A stretch of DNA of 64,000 nt from CAWINH01 sp963837425 (GCA_963837425.1 CAWINH010000012.1:1-64000); one strand, 5' to 3'; positions 33,388-42,935 are shown, counted from the first letter of the stretch. The notes: generated from the letters alone by a model not told the origin. Numbers and translations: made by a program.

Positions 33388-33579
33388 TGGTTCTCAGCTC
33401 GGCCGATGTGGGCAGCGGGCAAGGGGCGCCAGTATACCGAGAGGCTCCGCGGCGGCTGAACCGGGCGTTGGTACCCCGCCCCGCGCCGTTGGTACCGGAT
33501 CCAGACCCGGACCCCGACGACAGGGAGGTACGCGGACGCCGGTGGCGGGATGCTCCGGGGCGCATGTACGATCGGCTGC

Positions 33580-34338
33580 GTGGGCATCCTCTCCAGGCTC
33601 GAGGCGTTCCTCGCGCGGCTCTTCGAAGCACCCGCCGGCAGGCTCGGCGCACGACTCCAGCCCGTGACCCTGTCGAAGCGGATCGAGCGGGCCATGGACA
33701 CGAACAAGTCCTTCGGCAGTGACGGCGTCATCGTCCCGAACGTGTACGAGCTTCACCTGAGCAGGTCCGACTTCGAGGCGTTCGTGGCCTACCGCAACTC
33801 GCTCGAGGATGACCTCGCGCACGAGGTGCTGGCGCGAGCGCGTCGCGAGCACTACGCGCTCGTGGCCCGCCCGCGGGTCAGCATCGTGGCCGATCCGATA
33901 GTGCCCCGGGGGGATGTCCGGGTGGCGGCCAGCGTCGAGGACGAGGAGGGCGAGCGATTGCGAGCGCCGGAGCCCATGCCCGCAGGGCCCCAGACGATCG
34001 TTCTCAGCCGCGCCGGTGCCGAGCCCGACCCGCCGGAATCGGCGACGCGCGCGTTTCTCGTCGTTGGCGGGCACGCGGGCGATCCGGTGCAGTTCGACCT
34101 GGGCGGCCCGCTGATCAGCATCGGTCGCGCCACCGACAACGACCTCATCCTCGATGACCCGCTCGTCAGCCGTCACCATTGCCAGCTGAAGCTGCAGCAC
34201 GGCGCCTACTCCTTCGCCGACCTCGGCAGCCGCAACGGCTCGTGGGTCAACGACCAGCCGGTGAACGAGATCGCGCTGGGGCCGGGGGACGTCATCCGCA
34301 TTGGCAATACGGAGATCGAGTTCCAGGTGCGTCCATGA
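33580..34338 (+). CDS. DUF3662-FHA protein (FhaA-like)
   Basis: 252 aa. Residues 1-105 are the DUF3662 domain ('MGILSRLEAFLARLFEAPAG', 'VYELHLSRSDFEAFVAYRNS'); 155-252 is an FHA phosphothreonine-binding domain with Gly182-Arg183, 'SRHH' (197-200) and 'GSRNGSWVN' (217-224). In Actinobacteria FhaA binds phosphorylated targets such as the lipid-II flippase and controls peptidoglycan synthesis. The GTG at 33580 is chosen as start: TACGAT (33567-33572) ends 7 nt before it and the family begins at MG(I/L)L. It overlaps the next gene by 4 bp. It is the first gene of the wall-synthesis operon. Confidence 0.9.
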   Translation: MGILSRLEAFLARLFEAPAGRLGARLQPVTLSKRIERAMDTNKSFGSDGVIVPNVYELHLSRSDFEAFVAYRNSLEDDLAHEVLARARREHYALVARPRVSIVADPIVPRGDVRVAASVEDEEGERLRAPEPMPAGPQTIVLSRAGAEPDPPESATRAFLVVGGHAGDPVQFDLGGPLISIGRATDNDLILDDPLVSRHHCQLKLQHGAYSFADLGSRNGSWVNDQPVNEIALGPGDVIRIGNTEIEFQVRP

Positions 34339-34778
34339 CCGGCGACGTGCTGCGGATCCTGCTGCTGGGCCTGCAGCTGGCCTTCGTGGGTCTGCTCTAC
34401 CTCGCCCTATTCGGATTCGCCCGATCGCTGCTGCGAGACCTCCGTAGCGCGGAGGCTTCGGAGCTCGCAGCCCGCAGCGGACTCGGGAGGCTCGCGGTGC
34501 TCGACTCCCCGGAGGATGAGCCGCCGGCCGGAACGGCGATTGCGCTCGGGCCCATCAACTCGCTGGGCCGGAACGTGAACAACACGGTCTTCATCGAGGA
34601 CGATTTCGTGTCCGCCAACCACGCCATGCTCACCTTTCGAGGGCGCTCGTGGTTCATCGAGGACCAGGGCAGCACGAATGGCACGTATGTCAACGGCCAC
34701 CGTATCGACCGTCCCGTCGCCCTCTCGTTTGGGGACGAACTGACGATCGGCCGCGTGCGGATGCGCCTTGAGCGCTAG
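34335..34778 (+). CDS. Membrane-anchored FHA protein (FhaB-like)
   Basis: 147 aa. One N-terminal membrane span (about 6-28, 'RILLLGLQLAFVGLLYLALF') then an FHA domain (about 60-147) with 'NSLGRNVNNTVFIEDDFVSA', the His in 'SANHAMLTF' and 'GSTNGTYVNG'. This is the layout of FhaB/FipA-type proteins that link Ser/Thr kinase signalling to FtsW/PBP division machinery. ATGA overlap with the upstream FHA gene and a 4-bp gap to the FtsW/RodA gene make this one operon. The Ser/Thr kinase and PP2C phosphatase that normally follow are not in this cluster. Confidence 0.9.
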   Translation: MTGDVLRILLLGLQLAFVGLLYLALFGFARSLLRDLRSAEASELAARSGLGRLAVLDSPEDEPPAGTAIALGPINSLGRNVNNTVFIEDDFVSANHAMLTFRGRSWFIEDQGSTNGTYVNGHRIDRPVALSFGDELTIGRVRMRLER

Positions 34779-34782
34779 GCCG

Positions 34783-36144
34783 ATGGCGAGGCGCTGGCGC
34801 TTCGCCTGGCGGTGGACCGAGCTGCGGATGCTGCTGCCGATGGCGGCCCTCGTGCCGCTCGGCTTCGCGGTGACGCACATCGCGCAGACGAACCGCCTCG
34901 ATCCGGGACCGCTTGCGCTCGCGGTCGGCTACGTCGCGATAATGGTTGCCGCGCACCTCGTGCTGGTGCTGAGCGGGCACCGTGGCGATCCGTTGATGCT
35001 GCCGCTGGTGGGAACGATTGGCGGGATCGGACTCGTCATGCTGAACCGGCTTCCCCAGGACCTGGCCGGGACGAACCTGCTCGGGCTTCACCTCCGCATG
35101 GCCGAGACCCAGCTGCTGTGGTTCGCGGTGGGAGTCGCCGCCATGCTGCTCGTGGCGGTCGGCTTCCGCGATGACAGCCCGTTGCGCCATTACAAGTACA
35201 CGTGGGCCCTGGCCGGCGCCGCACTTCTCATCGTCACCTTCCTGTTCGGGACCGAGGTCAACGGGGCGCGGCTGTGGATCTACCTCGGGCCGGTCAACTT
35301 CCAGCCCGGCGAGGCGATCAAGATCGTCCTCGTCATCTTCATCGCCGCCTACCTGGCCGAGAACCGGACGCTGCTGGCGGGGGCCAGCGCGCGCATCGGC
35401 CCGGTCAAGATCCCGCCGCTCCCGTACCTGCTGCCGATGCTGGCGATCTTCGTCATCGTGATGCTCGTCGTCGTCGTCAGCAACGACCTGGGCACCGCGC
35501 TCCTGTTCTACGGGATCTTCCTCACGATGCTGTTCGTGGCCACTGGTCGGCGGAGCTACGTGCTCGTCGGCCTCCTCCTGTTCGTCGCCGGTTCGTTCGT
35601 CGCCTACCAGCTGTATGGACACGTCGAGCGTCGCGTCGACGCCTGGATCAGCCCGTTTGCCGATCCGAGCGGGGCGGGGTACCAGACCGTGCAGTCGCTC
35701 TACGCCTTCGGCCGCGGGGGCGTGTTCGGGGCGGGGCTGGGGCAAGGGCTGCTGCCGGGGGCCGGTGGTGGGTTCTACGCGGTGCAGACCGACTTCATCT
35801 TCGCGGCACTCGCCGAGGAGATCGGGTTGGTCGGGGTGTTTGCCCTGCTGGGCCTCGTGATGGCACTCGTGCTGCGCGGGCTGCGGATCGCGATTCGCGC
35901 CCACGACGAGTTCAGTGCGATGTTGGCTGTCGGGCTGACGACCGCACTCGGGCTCCAGACCCTGATCATCGTGGCCGGCAACGTGAAGCTCGTCCCGCTG
36001 ACCGGCATCACCTTCCCGTTCGTCAGCTACGGTGGCTCGAGCCTGCTGGCGAGCTTCGTGATCATCGGCCTCCTGCTGTCGATCAGCCACCGTTCCGACG
36101 AGGGGCTGGCCGCGGTGCCTGAGCTCAGCGAGGCGGAACCGTGA
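34783..36144 (+). CDS. FtsW/RodA/SpoVE-family peptidoglycan glycosyltransferase
   Basis: 453 aa polytopic membrane protein with about 12 hydrophobic segments. SEDS hallmarks are present: 'VNGARLWIYLGPVNFQPGEA', 'VVVSNDLGTALLFYGIFL', and the C-terminal 'TGITFPFVSYGGSSLLASFV'. It polymerises lipid II into glycan strands together with its cognate class B PBP, encoded directly downstream with a 4-bp GTGA overlap. Whether it is the division (FtsW) or elongation (RodA) version cannot be decided; adjacency to FhaA/FhaB and PbpA follows the actinobacterial RodA-PbpA order. The ATG at 34783 is preferred over a TTG at 34768, which would overlap the upstream stop. Confidence 0.93.
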   Translation: MARRWRFAWRWTELRMLLPMAALVPLGFAVTHIAQTNRLDPGPLALAVGYVAIMVAAHLVLVLSGHRGDPLMLPLVGTIGGIGLVMLNRLPQDLAGTNLLGLHLRMAETQLLWFAVGVAAMLLVAVGFRDDSPLRHYKYTWALAGAALLIVTFLFGTEVNGARLWIYLGPVNFQPGEAIKIVLVIFIAAYLAENRTLLAGASARIGPVKIPPLPYLLPMLAIFVIVMLVVVVSNDLGTALLFYGIFLTMLFVATGRRSYVLVGLLLFVAGSFVAYQLYGHVERRVDAWISPFADPSGAGYQTVQSLYAFGRGGVFGAGLGQGLLPGAGGGFYAVQTDFIFAALAEEIGLVGVFALLGLVMALVLRGLRIAIRAHDEFSAMLAVGLTTALGLQTLIIVAGNVKLVPLTGITFPFVSYGGSSLLASFVIIGLLLSISHRSDEGLAAVPELSEAEP

Positions 36145-37688
36145 TCGCCACGAACGTCCGGCGCCTGGCGCTCTACCTGGTCCTTGCGTTCGCGGTGACC
36201 TCCGGAGGCCTGACCTGGTGGCAGTTGTTCGACGCGCAGGCGCTCGCCGCCCGGCCCGACAACCCGCAGGTGATCGCCGCTCACCGCAGCGCGCTGCGCG
36301 GGTCGATCTACGATGCGGCGGGTCGGCTGCTGGCCTCGAGCACGGTCGTGGACGGGATCAGCCGTCGCGCGTACCTCGACCCTGCCTTCAGTCATGTGAT
36401 CGGATACGCGAGCCTCCGCTACGGCACCACCGGCATCGAGCGGGCGTGGGACGACCTGCTGACCGGCCGTGCCGAGCCAAATCCGCTCCGCGACGTGATC
36501 AACGACATCCTGGACCGCCAGGCTCCGCCCCGGGACCTGACACTCACGATCGATCAGCGCCTGCAGGACGTTGCCGCAGCCCAGCTCGGGTCGGACGTCG
36601 GCGCCGTCGTGGCCCTCGACCCGGCGACCGGCGCCGTCCTGGCTCTCGTCTCGACCCCGAACTTCGATGCCACCCCGATCTCCGGCGACCCGGCGACCGC
36701 CTCGACCGGGATGGACCGCATCGCCGGGCAGCCCAACGACCCGCTCGTGGACCGGACCCGGCAGGGCCGATACACGCCGGGGTCGATCATGAAGGTGCTG
36801 ACCGCGGCGGCGGCGCTCGATGCGGGGGCCATCACCCCGGAGACGACCTTCGCGGATCAGCCGACCCAGGAGACTGCCGGGTACGTCGTGGACGGCTTCC
36901 GGGTCGTGGAGCATGACCTCGGCAAGGTGAAGCCCGCGCTCTGGTCGCTCTCACCGGCCCTCCAGGTGTCGAGCAACGTCTTCTTCGCGCACGTCGGCGT
37001 CGAGCTCGGAACAGATGCCTATCTCCAGTACGCTCGTCGCGCCGGCTTCTGCGGCGGGCTCGTCATTGGCAGTGCGAGCCGCAACCTGCCGGTCTCCGCG
37101 TCATACGTGACGGCGCCCGCGGACGGCGACTGCTCACCGTTCAGCGATCGAGCCGAGCTGGCACAGGCGTCATTCGGACAGGGGCGGGTGAGCGTCACCC
37201 CGGTCCAGATGGCGCTCGTGGCGGCGGCGATCGCGAACGGCGGGTCGGTTCCCGTCCCCTACGTCGTCGCCGACGTGCGGACCCATGCCACGGATCCGGC
37301 CTCGGGCCCCACCGACCAGGTCCTGGAACGATACGGCGGGGGCGGCGCCACCCGGTTCGTCGGAGGAGAGGCCGCCGCCGAGGTACGGTCGGCGATGATC
37401 GACGCCGTGCAGGGCCCCATCGGGCGGGCCTACGCCGGCGCCGGGGCGGTGACCAGGTACGGCGTCTCGGGGGTGGAGACCGCTGGCAAGACCGGGACCG
37501 CCGAGCTGGGGCCGGGGCAACCGCCGCACTCCTGGTTCATCGGCTTCGCGCCCGCCCAGGACGGTGCGACCCCGTCGATCGCGGTGGCGGTCATCGTCGA
37601 GGGCGGTGGCAGCGGCTCCGGGCGAGCGGCGCCGATCGGTGGCGCGGTGATGGCCGAATGGCTGAAGCTGCAGGCCGGAGCTCGCTGA
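36141..37688 (+). CDS. Class B penicillin-binding protein (PbpA-like transpeptidase)
   Basis: 515 aa. An N-terminal membrane anchor (about 5-27) is followed by a short dimerisation region and a transpeptidase domain with SIMK (Ser215, Lys218), SSN (277-279) and KTG (450-452). It cross-links peptide stems outside the membrane as partner of the upstream SEDS protein. The length and order fit PbpA of Actinobacteria. GTG start overlaps the upstream stop. It is the last gene of the operon beginning at 33580. Confidence 0.94.
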   Translation: MIATNVRRLALYLVLAFAVTSGGLTWWQLFDAQALAARPDNPQVIAAHRSALRGSIYDAAGRLLASSTVVDGISRRAYLDPAFSHVIGYASLRYGTTGIERAWDDLLTGRAEPNPLRDVINDILDRQAPPRDLTLTIDQRLQDVAAAQLGSDVGAVVALDPATGAVLALVSTPNFDATPISGDPATASTGMDRIAGQPNDPLVDRTRQGRYTPGSIMKVLTAAAALDAGAITPETTFADQPTQETAGYVVDGFRVVEHDLGKVKPALWSLSPALQVSSNVFFAHVGVELGTDAYLQYARRAGFCGGLVIGSASRNLPVSASYVTAPADGDCSPFSDRAELAQASFGQGRVSVTPVQMALVAAAIANGGSVPVPYVVADVRTHATDPASGPTDQVLERYGGGGATRFVGGEAAAEVRSAMIDAVQGPIGRAYAGAGAVTRYGVSGVETAGKTGTAELGPGQPPHSWFIGFAPAQDGATPSIAVAVIVEGGGSGSGRAAPIGGAVMAEWLKLQAGAR

Positions 37689-37765
37689 AGCCACTCCGTA
37701 ACGGGGTGCGGTATTGTGATGACGGAGGGAGCCAGCCGAGGCGTGCCCAGCAGTAAGGAATGGTC

Positions 37766-38734
37766 ATGGTGAAGAACGTCCAGCACCCGGCGGAGCGCGT
37801 CGTGGCCAACGTCGAGCGCGTCATCGTCGGGAAGCACGCCGAGGTCCGGATAGCGCTGGTGGCCCTCCTCTGCGAGGGACACATCCTCATCGAGGATGTT
37901 CCCGGCGTTGGCAAGACCATGCTGGCCAAGGCTCTCTCAAAGAGCATCGGCTGCAGCTTCCGTCGCATTCAGTTCACGCCCGACCTGCTCCCGTCCGACG
38001 TCACCGGACTTTCGATCTTCAACCAGAAGACGGCCGAGTTCGAGTTCCGTCCGGGTCCGATCATGGCCCAGGTCGTCCTCGCCGACGAGATCAATCGGGC
38101 CACCCCCAAGACCCAGAGCGCCCTCCTCGAGTGCATGGAGGAGCGGCAGGCGACGATCGATGGCGTCAGCTACCCGATGCCGACCCCGTTCCTCGTCATC
38201 GCCACCCAGAACCCCATCGAGTACGAGGGGACCTTCGCGCTCCCGGAGGCACAGCTCGATCGGTTCATGCTCCGCCTGAGGCTCGGGTACCCGAAGCCGA
38301 TGGAGGAGATCGTCATCCTCGACGAGCAGAAGCGGCTGCACCCGATCGAAGACCTCCGGCAGGTGCTCGACCTCGAAGAGCTGCGCCAGATGCAGTCGGA
38401 GGTGAAGGAGGTGTACGTCGACCAGACGGTCGCCGACTACATCGTGCGCCTGGTGACCGCCACCCGCGAGCACCCGGACGTCTACCTCGGCGCTTCCCCG
38501 CGCGGGTCCCTCAACCTGTACCGCGCCAGCCAGGCGCTCGCCGCCCTCGACGGTCGGGACTACGTGATCCCGGACGACATCAAGACCCTCGCGGTGGCGA
38601 TCCTCGCGCACCGCCTGATCGTGAAGAGCCAGGCCGCGCTGCGAGAGATCGATCCGGATGCCATCGTCCGCGAGGTGCTGAGCCAGGTGCCGATCGGCGA
38701 GGCGAGCAGCGCGACCGCCGGCGCCCCACACTAG
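37766..38734 (+). CDS. MoxR-family AAA+ ATPase
   Basis: 322 aa. Walker A 'EDVPGVGKTMLAKAL' near residue 50, Walker B 'QVVLADEINRATPKTQSALL' and sensor 'LVIATQNPIEYEGTFALPEA' are standard MoxR motifs. MoxR ATPases act as chaperones that assemble or activate cofactor- or VWA-containing partners; the two genes downstream (DUF58 and transglutaminase) are the usual partners. The ATG at 37766 is 8 nt after an AAGGA; an ATG at 37760 is too close to that site. TATTGT at 37712-37717 is a possible -10 box. Confidence 0.94.
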   Translation: MVKNVQHPAERVVANVERVIVGKHAEVRIALVALLCEGHILIEDVPGVGKTMLAKALSKSIGCSFRRIQFTPDLLPSDVTGLSIFNQKTAEFEFRPGPIMAQVVLADEINRATPKTQSALLECMEERQATIDGVSYPMPTPFLVIATQNPIEYEGTFALPEAQLDRFMLRLRLGYPKPMEEIVILDEQKRLHPIEDLRQVLDLEELRQMQSEVKEVYVDQTVADYIVRLVTATREHPDVYLGASPRGSLNLYRASQALAALDGRDYVIPDDIKTLAVAILAHRLIVKSQAALREIDPDAIVREVLSQVPIGEASSATAGAPH

Positions 38735-38741
38735 GTCTGGA

Positions 38742-39977
38742 ATGGGCACCCTGGCGCGCCAGCTGCGCGCCGTCTTCATCGGCACCGTGCTGGTGGTCGC
38801 CGCATTCAGCACGGGGATCGACTTCCTCTTCTTCCTCGTCTACCTGCTGGCGGGGCTGCTGCTGGGCTCGTGGTTCTACGCTCGCCGCGGGCTCCGAGGC
38901 CTCCGCGCCGGCTACCACGTGCTGAATCCGCGGGCACAGGTCGGGGACATGCTGCAGGGCGTCTACCGCCTCGACAACGACGCGCGGTGGGCGAAGCCGT
39001 GGGTCGAGCTGTGGAACGACTCGACCCTGCCCGCGCCGCTTCCCGGGCGAGCCATCGGGATCGGCGCCCACGGGAGCCGGCAGTGGCTGGCCAAGGTGAC
39101 CCTGACCCGTCGCGGCAGCTACCGCCTGGGGGCATTGCGGGTCAGGACCGGCGACCCGTTCGGGCTCTTCACTTCCGAGATGGTTGTCGGGCAGCCGACG
39201 TGGGTCGTGGTGTTCCCCAAGGTCTATGAGCTGCCGCACTGGCGCCTGCCCCCATCGCCGGTGGACGGCACCTCGCGGGCCAAACGCCGCCTCGAGGCGA
39301 CCTCCCCGCTCGTCTCCACGATCCGCCCCTATGTGCATGGTGATGCGATCAACCGCATCCATTGGCTGTCGAGTGCGCGCCACAACGAGCTGTACGTGAA
39401 GGAGTTCGACCTCGAGCAGACCGCCGACCTGTGGCTCGTCGTCGATCTCGATCGCGCGGCGCAGGCCGGCCAGGGCGACGGCTCGTCGGTCGAGATGGCG
39501 GTCAGCGCCGCGGCGTCGATCGCGGTGCAGACCCTGAGCGAGAACCGGGCGGTCGGCCTCACCGTCTCGTCCCGGCGTCAGCACGTGCTGACACCGGATC
39601 GAGGCACGCGCGTCGAGCAGAAGATCCTGCACCTGCTGGCCAACGTCCAGGCCGATGGCTCGCAGCCGCTCGCGGAGGCCACGTTGAACGTGCTGCCCCA
39701 GCTGCGGCGGGGCATGACCCTCTGCCTGGTCACCGCCTCCACCGACCGCGAGTGGGTGCGCGCGCTCGCCTCGCTTCGGCGCCGGGGCGTGGGCGCGGTC
39801 GTCGTGCTGCTGGATCGCTTCAGCTTCGGCGGCTCGGACGAGGCCGGGCGCCCCGAGCTGACCGCCGTCCGGCATGCGCTGGCTGAGTATGGGGTCGAAC
39901 ACTATCTCCTCAGCAACGGTGACAACCTGTCGATGGCGCTGGGACGCCGGGAGTGGACGCGTGCCGGCGTGGGTTGA
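38742..39977 (+). CDS. DUF58 domain protein
   Basis: 411 aa. Two N-terminal membrane spans (about 8-45), a beta-rich middle region with 'TLTRRGSYRLGALRVRTGDP', then the DUF58 signature 'IRPYVHGDAINRIHWLSSAR' (about 195-215) and a VWA-like region with 'LWLVVDLDRAA'. It is the standard MoxR partner encoded 7 bp downstream, with the transglutaminase gene overlapping by 17 bp. The biochemical role of the MoxR-DUF58-TGase module is not established; it probably acts at the cell surface. Confidence 0.9.
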   Translation: MGTLARQLRAVFIGTVLVVAAFSTGIDFLFFLVYLLAGLLLGSWFYARRGLRGLRAGYHVLNPRAQVGDMLQGVYRLDNDARWAKPWVELWNDSTLPAPLPGRAIGIGAHGSRQWLAKVTLTRRGSYRLGALRVRTGDPFGLFTSEMVVGQPTWVVVFPKVYELPHWRLPPSPVDGTSRAKRRLEATSPLVSTIRPYVHGDAINRIHWLSSARHNELYVKEFDLEQTADLWLVVDLDRAAQAGQGDGSSVEMAVSAAASIAVQTLSENRAVGLTVSSRRQHVLTPDRGTRVEQKILHLLANVQADGSQPLAEATLNVLPQLRRGMTLCLVTASTDREWVRALASLRRRGVGAVVVLLDRFSFGGSDEAGRPELTAVRHALAEYGVEHYLLSNGDNLSMALGRREWTRAGVG

Positions 39978-42276
39978 TCGCTGGCTGCGGCCGCGCGAGG
40001 GCTGGCTCTCCCTCGTGCTCCTGTTCGTCATGCTGCTGGCCCTGAGCTGGTCCACGCAGAGCGCGAAGTGGTTGCCACAGCTCGAGTTCCTGACGGCGGT
40101 CGCCTTCTTTGGCGTTGTGCTCGGCGCGCTCCTCGGGCTGAGCCGCCTTTCGGTGGTCCTCACCCTGCCGATCGGTGCGGTGGCCGGCACCGGCATCGTG
40201 CTGTGGACGGTGGGTGGCGAGTACTTCACCGAGCTCGGCCAGATCGGGCGGCTGCTCGCGATGCGCTCGGAGACGGTCGACTGGTTCCGGACGGTCGTGG
40301 AGCGCGGCTACCCGCCGCAGCTGGTTCCGTATGCGCTCGGCCTCGGGATCCTGATGTGGGTCACGGCCTTTACGGCGGGATACGCGATCTACCGGCACCA
40401 CCGCGTTCTCGACGCCATCCTGCTGGTGGGCGGAACGCTGATCGCGAACCTGTCGGCGACGAGGGACAACCTGATCGGCTACCTGGTCCTCTTCGTCCTG
40501 GCGGCGCTCCTCCTCTGGCTGCGCGGGTCGCTCGTGACCCGCGAGGAGAGCTGGGTCCGGCGCCGCGTGACCGAGAATCTCGAGGTCCCGGCGGCGATCA
40601 TGCGGAGTGGCATCCTGTTCATCGCCGTCAGCATCACCCTCTCCTGGACCCTCACCTCGGTGGCGCACGCGGCCCCGCTCGAGGGCGTCTGGAACAACCT
40701 CGACGGCGTCTGGAGCAACGTGCGGGACGAGCTGGCCGGGTACTTCAGCCCGCTCGGTGGCGGAAACACCCGCTTCACCGGCCCGGTCTTCGGCAACTCC
40801 TTCGTCATCAGCAACCAGTGGAACAGTGCGGACAGCGCGGTGATGACGGTCTACGCGGACCACCCCCAATACATGCGGGCCACGATCTACGACATCTATA
40901 CCGGCCATGGGTGGGACCAGAGCCCGTCCAGCACGCGCCGGGTGGCGGCCCAGGATCCCTTCTTCGCCGATGACGTTCCCACCCCGGAGCGCCCCGACCT
41001 TGCCAACCTGGACGCATTCGTTCCGACCGCCGTTCGGGTGCACATCGATGGCTCGCTGGGCGGAAACGTCTTCACGCCGATCGGCAGCTTCGGCGCCTTC
41101 CCGGACTCGGCCCGCCTGCCGGCGATCGTCCGTCAGCTCGACGCGGGCCCGTTCCTGGCCGGCATCCAGGCTGCCGGCACCCTCCCCAAGGGAAAGGAAT
41201 ACGACATCGGTTCGCTCGTCAGCAACGCCACGGCGGCGCAGCTGTCCGCCGCCGGAACCCTCTACCCGGGCGGGAACTTTATCGCCACCTACCTCCAACT
41301 GCCTTCGAGCGTGACCGAGGACACGAAGAGACGGGCGCGGCAGGTCGTCGACGATGCGGGCGCGAAGACTCCGTACGCGATGGCCCACGCGCTCGCCGAC
41401 TACCTGCGAAGCAGCAGCAACGGCCTCACCTACTCAACGAAGACCACCCTCCCCGACGACCCGAAGCAGGACGTCGTGGACTACTTCCTGTTCACGAGCC
41501 AGAGCGGATTCTGCGAGTACTACGCCTCGGCGATGGTGGTGATGGCGCGTAGCCTCGGAATCCCCGCACGACTGGCGGAGGGGTACCTGCCGGGGGAGAG
41601 CGCCGGCCCGAACACGTACCGGGTGCAGGCGAAGGACGCACACGCCTGGGCGGAGGTCTACTTCCCCGGCTACGGCTGGCAGATCTTCGAGGCCACGAAA
41701 TCGATCCCCAGCGCGGTTCGCGTCCCCGGCGTCGCCGAGCCGAGCGCGACCGGCGGGCCGACCCCGTCATTTGGCGGGATTCTGCATGGCGCGGAGGAGC
41801 TGCCAAGCGGCGTGGGATCCATCGACCCGGTGCCAGGTGCGTTCGGGCCGGGCGAGGAGCCGCCGGCGACCGGCGCCCAGGGCGGGAACATCCTCATCAT
41901 CAGCTTCCTCGCCCTGCTCGTGCTGGCAGTCGCGTTGTGGCGTCTCCGGCGCCTCCGCCGCTCGTGGCGCTTCCTGCCCCCCGGCGATCGGCAGTGGCAG
42001 CGGCTGGCGGCGGCCGCGGGCCGCGCGGGGATCTCGCAGCGGCCGACCGAGACGTACTACGAGTACGCCGGATGGCTCGAGGAGCAGATCCCAACCCGCA
42101 GTGGTGAGATCCGGATCATCGCCGACGGCAAGGTCTGGGAGAGCTACTCGGGGCGGAAAATGACGCGAACCGTCATCTCGACGATCGAGGGGGCCTGGAA
42201 GCGGCTCCAGCTCCCACTCGCCTGGTTGGCGATTCGCCGCCGCCTGCGGGCGCTCTGGCCGAAGCGACCGCGCTAG
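39961..42276 (+). CDS. Membrane-bound transglutaminase-like protein (TgpA type)
   Basis: 771 aa. About six N-terminal membrane spans (about 12-225), a large extracytoplasmic part, a transglutaminase-like domain with Cys518 ('SQSGFCEYYASAMV') and His561 ('KDAHAWAEVYFPGYGW'), one more membrane span (about 643-663) and a cytoplasmic DUF4129-like helical tail. The third triad position, normally Asp in 'DPT', reads 'FEATKS' (Glu577), a conservative change. It probably modifies or cleaves surface peptides. GTG start lies within the DUF58 gene. The stop interlocks with the phosphatase stop in CTAG. Confidence 0.9.
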   Translation: MPAWVDRWLRPREGWLSLVLLFVMLLALSWSTQSAKWLPQLEFLTAVAFFGVVLGALLGLSRLSVVLTLPIGAVAGTGIVLWTVGGEYFTELGQIGRLLAMRSETVDWFRTVVERGYPPQLVPYALGLGILMWVTAFTAGYAIYRHHRVLDAILLVGGTLIANLSATRDNLIGYLVLFVLAALLLWLRGSLVTREESWVRRRVTENLEVPAAIMRSGILFIAVSITLSWTLTSVAHAAPLEGVWNNLDGVWSNVRDELAGYFSPLGGGNTRFTGPVFGNSFVISNQWNSADSAVMTVYADHPQYMRATIYDIYTGHGWDQSPSSTRRVAAQDPFFADDVPTPERPDLANLDAFVPTAVRVHIDGSLGGNVFTPIGSFGAFPDSARLPAIVRQLDAGPFLAGIQAAGTLPKGKEYDIGSLVSNATAAQLSAAGTLYPGGNFIATYLQLPSSVTEDTKRRARQVVDDAGAKTPYAMAHALADYLRSSSNGLTYSTKTTLPDDPKQDVVDYFLFTSQSGFCEYYASAMVVMARSLGIPARLAEGYLPGESAGPNTYRVQAKDAHAWAEVYFPGYGWQIFEATKSIPSAVRVPGVAEPSATGGPTPSFGGILHGAEELPSGVGSIDPVPGAFGPGEEPPATGAQGGNILIISFLALLVLAVALWRLRRLRRSWRFLPPGDRQWQRLAAAAGRAGISQRPTETYYEYAGWLEEQIPTRSGEIRIIADGKVWESYSGRKMTRTVISTIEGAWKRLQLPLAWLAIRRRLRALWPKRPR

Positions 42277-42935
42277 AGGGCGAGCGGCCCGCCCTCGGAC
42301 TCGTCGACGTGGAGCCGGCCGCGTCCGAGAAGGTGCCCGCAGTCGTTCCAGCGCTCCACCCGCCAGTCCCCACCCGCCGTCTTCGGCACGAGGACCGATA
42401 GCGAGGCGTTGTCGAGGTCCATGGCCCACGCGCGCAACGGTGCGAGGCCGAGCAGATACCGGGCGGCGAGGCGCAGCGCCCCACCATGGGACACGATGCA
42501 CAACGGCCAGCCGTCGCCGCCCAGCGCGTCATCCAGCGCGGCGCTCACCCGGCCGAACGCCGTGTCGATGGGCTCGGCCCCCGGCGGGGGCTGTTCGCCG
42601 GCGCGCGCCCGCCAGTCCGCGTAGCGCGCGGCATCGGTCGCGGCCAGCTCGGCATGGGTCTTTCCCTCCCACTCCCCCTGGCCCAGCTCGACCCACCGTT
42701 CATCGTCAACCACGGGGCGCCCATCGCCGATCACCTCGGCCGTCTGTCGTGCGCGCTGCAACGGGGAGCTGACGATCCGCGCCGGCCGCAGCTCGGGATC
42801 GGCGCTGATCCGCGCGGCGAGGAGCCTCGCCTCAGCGAGCCCGTCCGCGGCGAGCGGCGGGTCCAACCCGCCCTGAAAGCGGCCCTCGCGGTTCCATTCG
42901 GTCACCCCGTGCCGGACGAGGAGCAGGCGCCGCAT
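42273..42935 (-). CDS. Histidine phosphatase / phosphoglycerate mutase family protein
   Basis: 220 aa. 'RRLLLVRHGVTEWNREGRFQ' gives the RHG motif with phosphoacceptor His9; 'IVSSPLQRARQTAEVI' and 'CIVSHGGALR' (His150) complete the active site. Members dephosphorylate sugar phosphates, nucleotides or cobalamin precursors; the substrate cannot be read from sequence. Its ATG overlaps the stop of the upstream class V aminotransferase gene by one base, so they are one operon. Confidence 0.92.
   Translation of the reverse strand: MRRLLLVRHGVTEWNREGRFQGGLDPPLAADGLAEARLLAARISADPELRPARIVSSPLQRARQTAEVIGDGRPVVDDERWVELGQGEWEGKTHAELAATDAARYADWRARAGEQPPPGAEPIDTAFGRVSAALDDALGGDGWPLCIVSHGGALRLAARYLLGLAPLRAWAMDLDNASLSVLVPKTAGGDWRVERWNDCGHLLGRGRLHVDESEGGPLAL

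Noticed and set aside
34690..36090. Minus-strand open frame of 466 codons inside the FtsW/RodA gene, rich in His, Gln and Asp
   Set aside because: Composition is that of the antisense of a hydrophobic membrane protein; the plus-strand frame has clear SEDS motifs.
39910..41388. Minus-strand open frame of 492 codons inside the transglutaminase gene
   Set aside because: Antisense shadow of a membrane protein; no ribosome site or domain.
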